64,000 nucleotides of DNA from Alphaproteobacteria bacterium (GTDB lineage: Bacteria; Pseudomonadota; Alphaproteobacteria; Rhodobacterales; Rhodobacteraceae). Shown one piece after another: positions 19,781 through 29,051 of this stretch; the first letter of the stretch is position 1, and each line of letters begins with the position of its first letter. The stretch spans positions 124,001 to 188,000 of the forward strand of contig JAUIFH010000006.1 in the NCBI GenBank assembly GCA_030429495.1. The letters are read 5' to 3'. The translations under genes and the position numbers were made by a program. The notes below the pieces were generated by a model. It was not told the origin of the DNA and did not search any database. It worked only from the letters and a program-made list of their open reading frames with translations.

Positions 19781-21459
19781 GCCCGCCCTGCCGTACCGAT
19801 ATCTATTACCCGATCAAAGCGGCCATAGGCCTCGGCCGCACCGTGGCTGACGACGATCCGTGTCCGGCCGGCCCATTCTGTGTCGATCGCCTGCATGATG
19901 CGGGCGACATTGCGCGGATCGACCTCGGACAACGCCTCGTCGAGGACCAGCACCCGGAAGGGCGCAAGCAGCGCGCGGGCGAGGCAGAGCCGCTGGCGTT
20001 CGCCGCCCGAAAGCGTAAGCCCGTCCTCTCCGATGCGGGTATCCGGTCGCAGCCGCGTGTCCAGCGCGACGAGGCGAAGCACGCGGTCGATCTGGGCCGC
20101 ATTCACGCCGGGCGCCGACAGTGCGAGGTTTTCGGCAACGGTGCCGGAAAGGAGAAACGGGCGCTGCGGAACGAGGACCACGGCCGCCCGCAGCGTCTCG
20201 CGCGAGAGTGAGGCAAGCGCGACACCGTCGAGAGTTATCGACCCCGCCGCCGGATCGGCATGACGCTGGAGCAGCGCGAGGAAGGTCGACTTGCCGACCC
20301 CACTCGCGCCCGCGATGCGCAGCTTGGTTCCGGCCGGTATCTCGGCGCTCAGTATCCCGCCGCCGACGAGCGGCACCGACGCGATGCTGAGCGTGCCGCA
20401 CCCTTCGAGAAGCGGCTCTGGCTCGACAGGCCAGACAGGTTCGCCCGCCGGTTCCTCCCGCAGCGCCTCGATGCGTTCGAGCGCAGCAGTGGCCCGGATA
20501 CGGGCCTGCCAGAGACCGAGAAGGGACTGCACCGGTCCGGTCAGAAAGCCGATATAGGCGAGAAAAGCCACGAACCCCCCGAGGCTGAGGCGGTCGTCGA
20601 TCACCGCAAACCCGCCCGCAAGGACGACGGCGGCGCGGGCCAGCGCGGCGAGCAGGGCGGGAACCGTCCGCGTCACCTCGCCCCAGAGCTGGGCGCGGAT
20701 CAGGCTTCGGTTCAGCCCGTCCTGCGCGTGCCCGAGCGCCGTCATCACCGCGTGTTCCCCGCCCGCCGACTGGATCGGCATCAGGCCCTGTATCATCTCC
20801 GTCAGCCGCGCGGCCAGATCACCGCGTGCGGCACGGGCGTCACGGGTCACGGCCTCGGTCCTTGGCCGCGCCCAAGTGAGGAACAGGAGTTCGAAGGGCG
20901 CCAGAAGAACCGCGATCATCGCAAGTGGCGTATTGAGCGCAAAGAGCATTGCAGCACCGCCGACAAGACGGACAACCGCCGACAATCCGGTGAGCAGGAG
21001 GTTGAAGGCGAATTGCTGAACCTCGCCTGCATCACCATCAAGCCGCGCCATGATCTCACCCGCCCGCTGACTGGCTCTCCATGATGGCGAACGGCCAAGG
21101 ACCAGCCGCGCGAGGTGCAAGCGCAGATCGGCAAGCATCGCGACCGACGCGCGCATATAGAGGATGTTGCTGAGCGCGGAGAGGCCGAGCGCGACAACCC
21201 CGATGCCGAAAAGCGCGGCCGCCCACGTCACCAGCGCGCCGGCGTCGCGCGCCACGAGCCCCTCGTCGATCACCAGCTTGGTCAGCCAGGGTGGCACCAG
21301 CGCAACGGCCGCCGCGACAAGGCCGAGGCCGAGAAGCAACAGACCCCGCCCCAGATAGGGGCGGAGCCGGTCGAAAAGCCAGTCCGACCCGAAGGCGCGC
21401 GTGATGAACCTGCGCCGCCGGGCCGGAAGGCCTGTGCCGATGACCGGCAGGTCCGTCAT
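19777..21459 (-). CDS. qhpF: QhpF: ABC transporter (fused TMD-NBD) for QHNDH gamma-subunit export
   Basis: Walker A GASGVGKST, signature TLSGGERQRLCLARALL, N-terminal TM domain; cluster position. Confidence 0.85.
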   Translation of the reverse strand: MTDLPVIGTGLPARRRRFITRAFGSDWLFDRLRPYLGRGLLLLGLGLVAAAVALVPPWLTKLVIDEGLVARDAGALVTWAAALFGIGVVALGLSALSNILYMRASVAMLADLRLHLARLVLGRSPSWRASQRAGEIMARLDGDAGEVQQFAFNLLLTGLSAVVRLVGGAAMLFALNTPLAMIAVLLAPFELLFLTWARPRTEAVTRDARAARGDLAARLTEMIQGLMPIQSAGGEHAVMTALGHAQDGLNRSLIRAQLWGEVTRTVPALLAALARAAVVLAGGFAVIDDRLSLGGFVAFLAYIGFLTGPVQSLLGLWQARIRATAALERIEALREEPAGEPVWPVEPEPLLEGCGTLSIASVPLVGGGILSAEIPAGTKLRIAGASGVGKSTFLALLQRHADPAAGSITLDGVALASLSRETLRAAVVLVPQRPFLLSGTVAENLALSAPGVNAAQIDRVLRLVALDTRLRPDTRIGEDGLTLSGGERQRLCLARALLAPFRVLVLDEALSEVDPRNVARIMQAIDTEWAGRTRIVVSHGAAEAYGRFDRVIDIGTAGRA

Positions 21460-22550
21460 TCCGTCTGCACGATCTGCAGCGTGCCGACGCTCATATCGCC
21501 GCCCGAAGGCAGTCGTATCTCGCCGATCCGTTCCAGCGTCGCGGTATCGTAGACGCCGATATCGTCGTTGGTGCCGCCGATATAGACTTCCTTGCCGTCG
21601 GAGGAGATGTTGATGACGTAGTAGGTGTGCGGCAGGTCGACCCGCTTGACCAACTCACCCGTCTCCACGTCGTGCTTCGACAGCTGGGTATAGACACCGT
21701 AAAGCTCGTTTTCGGCGTTCGGATTGCGCACCGCCGAGAACATGATGACCTCGAAGGAGGTGAAGTCCTTGATCTCGGTCTCGCCGGTCGAAAGATCGAC
21801 GGATTCGTAGCCCCAAACGAAATCGGCCATTTCCTCCTGCTTTTCATCGGTGAACACGGCAGCCGAATAGAGGAGCATGAACTCGTCATTCTGGGTGCCG
21901 ATCGGCCAGAAGGCCAGCACGTCGGGCGGCGAGTAGGTCGGACGGTCCCAGTTCGCATTGGCGATGGCGACCGTGAACTCTCCGGTGTCGGGGTCGACGG
22001 CGTACACGTCATGGCCGGCGATGTAGACCTTGCCTGCGTCGTCCGTTGCCATGACGGTGGAACGGCGCGGCGCCGGATGAATGGCCAGCGGTTTTGCCTC
22101 AAGCCCTGCGGCGGTGTCGAAGACGGCAAGCTCGGGCTCCATCACCTCGTAGTGGTCGGCATGCATGCGCACCGGGTTGCGCACCGTATAAAGCCTGCTC
22201 CCGTCCTTCGAGACCGTGATCGACGCGATCGAGCGGCGAACCACCTTGTCCTCGGACTGACGGGCAAAGAACACACGCTCGCAGGTTTCGATGTTGACGC
22301 CGACGACGTTCTGCCAGCGGTCGAGCAGCATGTAGGCGATCTTGCCGTCGGGCGACATGACCATGACGCCGGGCGAGGCGTGTTCGGCGCCAAGAGTGCA
22401 GTCCTTGATGACGCTGCGGCTTTCCGCGTCGATCACGTAGAGGTTGTCGGGCCGCGCGACGGTCACGAGAAGGTCACGCGCCTTTGCGTCGGAGGTGGGG
22501 AACAAGGTCCCGGCAATGGCCAGCGACAAGCCGGCAATGAGCGTTTTCAT
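21456..22550 (-). CDS. qhpB: Quinohemoprotein amine dehydrogenase beta subunit (beta-propeller)
   Basis: Signal peptide, YVTN-like repeats (LYVIDAESRSVIKDCTLG; EVYIGGTNDDIGVYDTATLERIGEIRLPSGGDMSVGTLQIV). Confidence 0.88.
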   Translation of the reverse strand: MKTLIAGLSLAIAGTLFPTSDAKARDLLVTVARPDNLYVIDAESRSVIKDCTLGAEHASPGVMVMSPDGKIAYMLLDRWQNVVGVNIETCERVFFARQSEDKVVRRSIASITVSKDGSRLYTVRNPVRMHADHYEVMEPELAVFDTAAGLEAKPLAIHPAPRRSTVMATDDAGKVYIAGHDVYAVDPDTGEFTVAIANANWDRPTYSPPDVLAFWPIGTQNDEFMLLYSAAVFTDEKQEEMADFVWGYESVDLSTGETEIKDFTSFEVIMFSAVRNPNAENELYGVYTQLSKHDVETGELVKRVDLPHTYYVINISSDGKEVYIGGTNDDIGVYDTATLERIGEIRLPSGGDMSVGTLQIVQTE

Positions 22551-22562
22551 ATCGGCGCCTCC

Positions 22563-22886
22563 TTAAGTGTTGCTGTCGCCGGGGAACACCGTGCCGAGCG
22601 CGCGCCAGTCGCGGGCGGCATTCGTGGCATTGGCGTCCCAGTCTGGATGGGTGACCATGATGTCCGGGACCTGAGCAGGCCACCAGCACGGGTCGGAGCA
22701 GCCGTAAAGGTCGGCCTCCATCGGTTGACAAAGGGCCGCGACCGATCCGAAGGGATCGACCTCCCAGCCCGGATCGAAAGTGGTGGCGCAGCCTGCGGTG
22801 ACGGTCTGCATGGCGCGGACCTCGTCCATCTTGTCTTCGGCCGCGGCCTTCAGCACACGGTCGGCTTTCTGGTTCAGGGGTTTCAT
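22563..22886 (-). CDS. qhpC: Quinohemoprotein amine dehydrogenase gamma subunit (CTQ-bearing)
   Basis: ATGA overlap with qhpD at 22883-22886. [11 protein letters not shown]...[43 protein letters not shown]; spacing matches the known crosslink pattern. Confidence 0.93.
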   Translation of the reverse strand: MKPLNQKADRVLKAAAEDKMDEVRAMQTVTAGCATTFDPGWEVDPFGSVAALCQPMEADLYGCSDPCWWPAQVPDIMVTHPDWDANATNAARDWRALGTVFPGDSNT

Positions 22887-24316
22887 TTTCCGTTGGCCCT
22901 CCGGGGTGCGATTGCGGTTTGAAAGAATTCCGGCGCGCGGGCGATCAGGTCGCCATAGACGCCAATGCCGAAATCCACCCAGTCGCGCATCAGGTCGCAG
23001 TAGTGATAGGCGGGTTTCAGCGGGTCGGTGAAATGGGCGTAACTTTCGTGATAACAGCCGCCCGAGCAGAGATTGCGGATACGGCAGGTCGAACAACCTT
23101 TGCCGGTCCGGTCGGCGCGGGCCTCGATGAAGCCCGAGAGGCGCTCGCGCGCGATGCCGTCCTGCACCGTGCCGAAGGTCTCCATCTCCGATCCCGTGAA
23201 GCGGTGGCAGAGGTTCAGTTCACCCGAATGGTCGACGGCGAGCATGCCGACGCCCGCGCCGCAGGGAAGCGCCTTTGATCGGCCCTCGTAGAGGTCCTGC
23301 ATCATCTGATGCATGTTGGAAAAGCCGATGTTGCGGCCCTGAAGCGCCTCGCGATGATAGCGGCAGCCGAGCGCCTTCATCCCCTCGAACACGTCCAGCA
23401 ACTCGTCCCCGTTCAGGTTGAACGCGGTCATCGGTCCCGAGGTCACGGGCGAGAAGCCGACCTCGGCGAAGCCGATGTCATTCTTCAGATGGTCCCAGAT
23501 TTCCTCGATGGCGGTGACACCCGCCGTCAGCGTCACCCGCGTACCCACGGGTCGGGACCGATAGCGGTCCAGCAGCATTCGTGATTTCGCCGCGACAACG
23601 TCGTAGCTGCCCTTGCCGCCCACTGTCTTGCGGTTCCGGTCATGCAGGGCCTTCGGCCCGTCCATCGACACGGTCAGACCGAAGCGATGGGCGTCGAGCC
23701 AGTCCACGATCTCCTCGGTCAAGAGGGTCGCGTTCGTCGTGAGAGAGAAGTTGACGGCCTTGCCAAGCTCGGCAAAGCGCGGCTCCGCATGCTCCACCAC
23801 CTCGCGGATCAGACGCAGGTTGGACAACGGCTCCCCGCCGAAGAAGACGATGTTGTAGGTCTTCTGGTCGGGGCTTTCCTTCAGAAGAAGGTCGATCGAA
23901 CGGACCGCCGTATCGAAGGCCATCTTGCGGCCCTTGGCGGGAGTGTCGAGGTCCTCTTTGTAACAGTAGGTGCAGGAGAGATTGCAGCCCGTGTTGACGT
24001 TCAGGACGATGGTCGTCAGCGGGAACTGCGTGATCTTGACGGGCGGCCGCTCGGGTGACGGGGCCCGCCCATCCGTCAGGATCTCGAGGTCCAGAAGCCC
24101 CTGGATACGCCGTGCCATTTCGGCAGGCTCACGATCGGCGAACCGTGCCCTGATCGTGTCCGCATCGGCGCGGCCCTCGGCAGCGAAGGCATCGATCACA
24201 GCGGCATCCAGTCCGTCGATCTCGAAAAGCGAGGTGGTCGGCACATGGAACAGGAGGTTCCGTCCGTCCACCGCCACGCGGTGCGCGTTCTGCGGTTGAT
24301 AGAAGAGATATCCCAT
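22883..24316 (-). CDS. qhpD: QhpD: radical SAM/SPASM thioether-crosslinking maturase
   Basis: [11 protein letters not shown] (CxxxCxxC), SPASM-like Cys clusters ([44 protein letters not shown]). Confidence 0.9.
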   Translation of the reverse strand: MGYLFYQPQNAHRVAVDGRNLLFHVPTTSLFEIDGLDAAVIDAFAAEGRADADTIRARFADREPAEMARRIQGLLDLEILTDGRAPSPERPPVKITQFPLTTIVLNVNTGCNLSCTYCYKEDLDTPAKGRKMAFDTAVRSIDLLLKESPDQKTYNIVFFGGEPLSNLRLIREVVEHAEPRFAELGKAVNFSLTTNATLLTEEIVDWLDAHRFGLTVSMDGPKALHDRNRKTVGGKGSYDVVAAKSRMLLDRYRSRPVGTRVTLTAGVTAIEEIWDHLKNDIGFAEVGFSPVTSGPMTAFNLNGDELLDVFEGMKALGCRYHREALQGRNIGFSNMHQMMQDLYEGRSKALPCGAGVGMLAVDHSGELNLCHRFTGSEMETFGTVQDGIARERLSGFIEARADRTGKGCSTCRIRNLCSGGCYHESYAHFTDPLKPAYHYCDLMRDWVDFGIGVYGDLIARAPEFFQTAIAPRRANGK

Positions 24317-24327
24317 GACGGCCTCCC

Positions 24328-25884
24328 TCAGCGCAGCGGCGGGTCGATGAAGCGTTGAACGGTAACGATGAGCCGCCCCGACGCCTCCAGCCCCCCGGCC
24401 TTTGCCGTGATCGTCAGATCGCCCGCATTGTTGGTTGTGAACGGACGCTCCGCGTTCGGTCCGGCCACGGCGGGCCAGAAGAGGCCGTCCGGGTCAAGCG
24501 TTCCGGCATACTCGGTGTCCCGCATGACCTCGGCCATCTCGTTCGCATTGGTCATCGACCATTCCGCGGTCAGGCTGCCAATACGGATATCGTCCTCTGT
24601 CCCGGATGCCCCGTCGGGCCCGTTCAGCCAGCCGATCGCACGGAAATGCGCGGGGACCGAAGCCGGGCCCACGTCCGACCCGCCGCCGACACGGGCGATG
24701 GTGAACTCAGGCTCGACCGTAAGGCGGTCCGGCGCGGTGTAGAAGGCGATATCGGTGGTGCTCTCACCCACGGACAGGACAGCCTTGCCCTGCGTCTCGG
24801 CGGTGAGTGTCACGCGCGCGCCGAAATCGTTGACGGTCGACGCACCCGTCGCCGCGCCTTCGACGGTGAGGTTGTCGAGCATTGTGCCGACCACCTGTAC
24901 ATCACCCGACAGCCCTTGAACCGCCTCGGGCACGGTGCCTAGGACGCGGGGAGCGGCGTCGGCGCGGACGCCGGTCAGCCGCCCCCCGAGGCTGTCCTGT
25001 CCGGCAAGGAACTGGCGTCCGGCCAGACCGCCGTCGCCATCCAGCGCGAGAACTTGCCGGTAGGTCTTCCCGCCGATATCGAGCGTCGCACGCCATTCGT
25101 AGCCGGTGTAAAGGTTCATCTGGCCCGAGACGGGCGCAGACGTGCCATCGGAGAGCCGCAACTCGCCCGCGAGCGAATAGGGCGAGGCATCGCCCGCGAC
25201 CGTCAACTTGCCATAGGCCGCGCCGCCCTCCGGCAGGTCCGTCATCACGATCCAGTCGCCGGTCACGGCTGGCTTGTCGGCGGCCTGCCAGCCTGTCCAG
25301 GCCTTCGTCTCTAGCGGAAGTTCTTTTGCCAGCCAGTCGGCGACCTCGGTCGAGGCGATCTTGTACCATTCGCGGTCACGTCCCAGCGCCTGATATTCGA
25401 TGGTCGGGAACTGGCCGACATGGAAGTCGATCAGCGTCCGCCACTCGTCTGGCGACCTCTGCTGGAGAAGCGCCCGCGCGCCGGTATGACAGCGCGCGCA
25501 CATGGAGGCGATGGGTTCCTCGAAGGCCTCGACCGTATCGGGGTCCTTTTCGAGCGCGTAGCGATAGGGCGCGGCCTCGGACGGGGCAAGGCCCTGTGTG
25601 TCGGCAAGATAGCGCACCAGTTGCGCTTCGGTCTCGCGGTCGATCGCGGCGCCATGTGCGATCCGCATCCGCACGAGTGTCATCAGCCAGCCCTCGGGTG
25701 ACTTTCGCTGCCCGGAGATACGGCTCAGCGCACCATCGTCGCCCACGCTATGGCAATCACCGCAAGTCTTGGTGAGCAGTTCTGCGCCCGACTGGGCCAG
25801 AGCGGGACCGGTAGAAAGGACGATTGCCGCCACTGAAGAAAGCAGCCAGGTCCTGTTGGGTCCGGCTGGCGGAATGAGTTTCAT
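24328..25884 (-). CDS. qhpA: Quinohemoprotein amine dehydrogenase alpha subunit (di-heme)
   Basis: Signal peptide; two CxxCH heme motifs (KTCGDCHSVG; SMCARCHTGA); Ig-like beta-rich C-terminus. Confidence 0.92.
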   Translation of the reverse strand: MKLIPPAGPNRTWLLSSVAAIVLSTGPALAQSGAELLTKTCGDCHSVGDDGALSRISGQRKSPEGWLMTLVRMRIAHGAAIDRETEAQLVRYLADTQGLAPSEAAPYRYALEKDPDTVEAFEEPIASMCARCHTGARALLQQRSPDEWRTLIDFHVGQFPTIEYQALGRDREWYKIASTEVADWLAKELPLETKAWTGWQAADKPAVTGDWIVMTDLPEGGAAYGKLTVAGDASPYSLAGELRLSDGTSAPVSGQMNLYTGYEWRATLDIGGKTYRQVLALDGDGGLAGRQFLAGQDSLGGRLTGVRADAAPRVLGTVPEAVQGLSGDVQVVGTMLDNLTVEGAATGASTVNDFGARVTLTAETQGKAVLSVGESTTDIAFYTAPDRLTVEPEFTIARVGGGSDVGPASVPAHFRAIGWLNGPDGASGTEDDIRIGSLTAEWSMTNANEMAEVMRDTEYAGTLDPDGLFWPAVAGPNAERPFTTNNAGDLTITAKAGGLEASGRLIVTVQRFIDPPLR

Positions 25885-27182
25885 GTCGTGACCTCCTGTA
25901 TCGCATCGCTTGTCGTTGTCGGAAATGGTGAGCCGGCGAAGCCCTGCCGGGTAAGCCAGTCATGGGCGGCCAGAACCCGTGCGCGCGAAGCGTCAGGCGC
26001 GATCCGGGCCGCGAACTCGGGAATGTCGGGAAGCCGGTGCCCGGCGAATTGTCGGGCGATATGGCCGATCTCGATGCCGGCGACGAAGGCGACGCCGCCG
26101 GGCGCTTCCTCGGTCGCAAGGACGGTGGCCTCTTCCAGCCGTCCGCCACGCACGATGACGCGGCGCAGCCAACGTTCATCCGGCATCCCCTTGGCGGGCG
26201 CGGCATCCGGCCACGAGGCGCGCGCCCGCCAGAACGGTGCCTCGCCGAAGGCGGGCGCGGCGAGTGCGTGGAAGTCCCGACCGATCCGGGCCTGCCGCAG
26301 GAAGGTTTCGATGACGCGCTCACGGTAGAATCGCTGCGCCAGCTCGGTCTCGCCGTCGAGCATCGCCCGCGCCATGGGCAATGCCGAAAGCGCCGAACTC
26401 AGCGCCCAGAACATGCCATGACCCGAAAGAGGATCCATCGCGACCGCTGCATCACCGAGAACAACGCAGCCCGGTTCCAGTTCGGCTCGGACGAGCCTTA
26501 GTTCGGCGGCCCGGATGAGTGGTTTCGGCGGCATCGGCAGACCGCCTGTCAGATCGGCCCAGACGGTTTCAGGGCCGCGCAGACGCAAGTCCTCCGCATC
26601 GACCGACACCTGCATCCAGCCTGCACGATCGTGCAGCCGTGCATGCCAGGTCCAGCCAGCTTCGCGGGCCGTGACGCGACTTCCGGCTTGGCCATCGGGC
26701 CTATCGACAAATCCGGCCACGGCGATCGTCGCCGGGCCACGGCGCCGGCGCGGCCCGACAGGTGCGCGACGCCCGCGGGCTTCGGCCAGAAGCGCCGCGC
26801 GGATCATTCCGCCCTCCAACTCCAGCGTCCCGGTGCCGGGGTCAAGCCGCCGGACATGATCCTCGACGATGGTGACGCCAGCCCGCCGGGCTGCAGCCAT
26901 CAGGGCCGCATCGAGCGCAGGCCTCATGACGAGATGTTCAACGTTGCCGCCCGCGCTTAAGCCGGGCCAGTCCGCATTGCGCGGCAGAGGCGGGCCGAGC
27001 ACGTCCTCGCCGATACCATATCCGCCGAGCAGCATCGCGACACGCGCGGAGGCCCCTTCGATACGGGCTGTCCCGTTCGGGTGCCCCACGACAGCCACCC
27101 TGGCGCCGGCATTTGCTGCGTTGAGAGCGAAGGCGAGCCCGGCAGGTCCGGCCCCCGCAATCGCGATATCGAATCGGGTCAT
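25881..27182 (-). CDS. qhpG: QhpG: FAD-dependent monooxygenase/oxidoreductase of QHNDH biogenesis
   Basis: MTRFDIAIAGAGPAGLAFALNAANAGARVAVVG (Rossmann GxGxxG); VVLGDAAVAMDPLSGHGMFWAL; ATGA overlap with qhpA. Confidence 0.88.
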   Translation of the reverse strand: MTRFDIAIAGAGPAGLAFALNAANAGARVAVVGHPNGTARIEGASARVAMLLGGYGIGEDVLGPPLPRNADWPGLSAGGNVEHLVMRPALDAALMAAARRAGVTIVEDHVRRLDPGTGTLELEGGMIRAALLAEARGRRAPVGPRRRRGPATIAVAGFVDRPDGQAGSRVTAREAGWTWHARLHDRAGWMQVSVDAEDLRLRGPETVWADLTGGLPMPPKPLIRAAELRLVRAELEPGCVVLGDAAVAMDPLSGHGMFWALSSALSALPMARAMLDGETELAQRFYRERVIETFLRQARIGRDFHALAAPAFGEAPFWRARASWPDAAPAKGMPDERWLRRVIVRGGRLEEATVLATEEAPGGVAFVAGIEIGHIARQFAGHRLPDIPEFAARIAPDASRARVLAAHDWLTRQGFAGSPFPTTTSDAIQEVTT

Positions 27183-27392
27183 GATCTCTACCGCATGGCC
27201 TCCCTCCACTGGGCAGAGACAGGTTTCCATCCACGCAGTCAGAAAGAATATGACAATTTCGGCCAAATCTGCGCAACGGACTTGCTCGGAATCGGATATT
27301 GCGGGAATTATGGTGGCTCAGAAGGACATAGTTGGATCGCAAACTGACGCGCAGCAGCACGCGCCGGGTGAAAGTTCAATACGGAGAGAGTG

Positions 27393-28409
27393 ATGCCGCA
27401 GGGAGCTTTGATCCTTGCAAGCAGCTTGGCCGGGCCATGCGCCTTCCTCGAGAAGGCCTGCATCGGCCCGTCCGAAATCGAGGATCTGTTGGAAGCGCCG
27501 CGGCGGGCCGCAAGCGACCAGCACACCGTCTCGCTCGCCGTTTTTGTCAGCTTCCTCCAGAATGCAGCAGCGTATTACGGTGACGGGCTTTTCGGCTGGA
27601 TGGCAGGCCGACAGTTCGATCTTAACCTTCTCGGCGACTTCGGGCGAACGGTCCTTGCGGCGCCGAACGTGCGGGAAGCAATCCGACTCTTCTGCGACGC
27701 ATTCGACGTGATCCAGAGTGATTCAGTCATGTCACTTGATGTTCATGGCGATGAGGCCGTTGTTTCTTACCGGATACTGAACCCGAGCATCTGGCCGAGG
27801 GATCAGGACGCCGAATTCACACTCGGCATTATCTCCGCATTGATCGAGCGGGCGACGGGCCCGTCCTGGCGACCGATTTCGGTTGTAACCGAACACATGC
27901 CGCACGCCTCGGAAGACAGCTATGGCAGGCAGATGCGTTGCGCACTGTCCCACTGCGCCAGCGAAAACGCGATCCGTTTTCCAGCCCGCGTCCTTTGCCT
28001 GCGGATCGCCGGCTCGGACTCGCCGATGTTCCGGGACGACGCAGCGGGTTTGGTCCAAACTGCCCGCGACCGCCAGCGCGCCCTGTCCCTGTCCGTGCGT
28101 GTACGCAATGAAATCGCCCGCCGGATCGGCAACGGACCCTGCGGCGAGACCGCCGTTGCACGCGCGCTCGGCTTGTCCGAACGATCACTGCGCCGGCATC
28201 TTGGTCAAGAGGATGTCAGCTACTCCGATATACTCGACGCCTGCAGACACGATATGGCGCGAATCTTCCTCGCGCTACCAGCGATGACAATCGACGAAAT
28301 CGCTCTGCGGCTTAGCTACTCAGACCGCAGCGCGTTCGAACGCTCCTTCCGCCGCTGCGTAGGGGCAACACCCTCACAGTTCCGCCTTTCCTTGGACAGC
28401 GACGGCTAG
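27393..28409 (+). CDS. qhpR: AraC-family transcriptional regulator, probable QhpR
   Basis: Arabinose-binding-type N-terminus, C-terminal AraC HTH (VARALGLSERSLRRHLGQEDVSYSDILDACRHDMARIFLALPAMTIDEIALRLSYSDRSAFERSFRRCVGATPSQFR); divergent from qhpG. Confidence 0.8.
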   Translation: MPQGALILASSLAGPCAFLEKACIGPSEIEDLLEAPRRAASDQHTVSLAVFVSFLQNAAAYYGDGLFGWMAGRQFDLNLLGDFGRTVLAAPNVREAIRLFCDAFDVIQSDSVMSLDVHGDEAVVSYRILNPSIWPRDQDAEFTLGIISALIERATGPSWRPISVVTEHMPHASEDSYGRQMRCALSHCASENAIRFPARVLCLRIAGSDSPMFRDDAAGLVQTARDRQRALSLSVRVRNEIARRIGNGPCGETAVARALGLSERSLRRHLGQEDVSYSDILDACRHDMARIFLALPAMTIDEIALRLSYSDRSAFERSFRRCVGATPSQFRLSLDSDG

Positions 28410-28719
28410 GGTCCTGTCGGCCTCCACCGGGCCGCACCTCAGACTCTCAGAGTCTAACGGCACGACATCGCGTTCCGACTTCTCAAGTGTCCGGAAGAGG
28501 AAGCTCCGCCTCACTTCCTCCGGTCGCACCTCTCTTCAAGTCACATTTCCCAGTGCCTCGCACTCAAACGGCCCCCGCGGACATCTCCCGCGCTACTACG
28601 GCTGCGGCATCCGCCGAACATCGGCCTGCGACAAAATTCCGGTGGATATGCGGACCGTCTGATGTCAGCTTGAAAGCGCTCCGGCCTGTCGGCCTGAGTT
28701 ACCACCTCAGGAGTGGACC

Positions 28720-28941
28720 ATGCCTCAGTACAACGAGATGTTCGAGTTGTCCGTGCCCGACATCGACCTCATCGAAACGGCATTGCGGCACACGAAGGAA
28801 GCCTTGTCGCATGATCTGATCGCGCAGCCCGGCGACGGTGACAAGGCGGAAACCCTGCGCCAGATTCAGGAGTTGCTCGGACGCCTGCACAACCAGAAGA
28901 TCTTCTACCGCCCCCGAGGCGGTGTGTATGTCGGTGGGTAG
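28720..28941 (+). CDS. Small hypothetical protein (73 aa)
   Basis: MPQYNEMFELSVPDIDLIETALRHTKEALSHDL...; SD-like aggagtgg upstream of ATG. Confidence 0.6.
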   Translation: MPQYNEMFELSVPDIDLIETALRHTKEALSHDLIAQPGDGDKAETLRQIQELLGRLHNQKIFYRPRGGVYVGG

Positions 28942-29051
28942 CGGGCAAGGCACGGTGCAAAGACAGCAAGCGCGCGTGGCTTTCAAGCCGGCGGCAGCTC
29001 GCCTATAAGCGGTCCAAAGCATCTTGAAACCGGACGGGCGGTCAACGGGAC

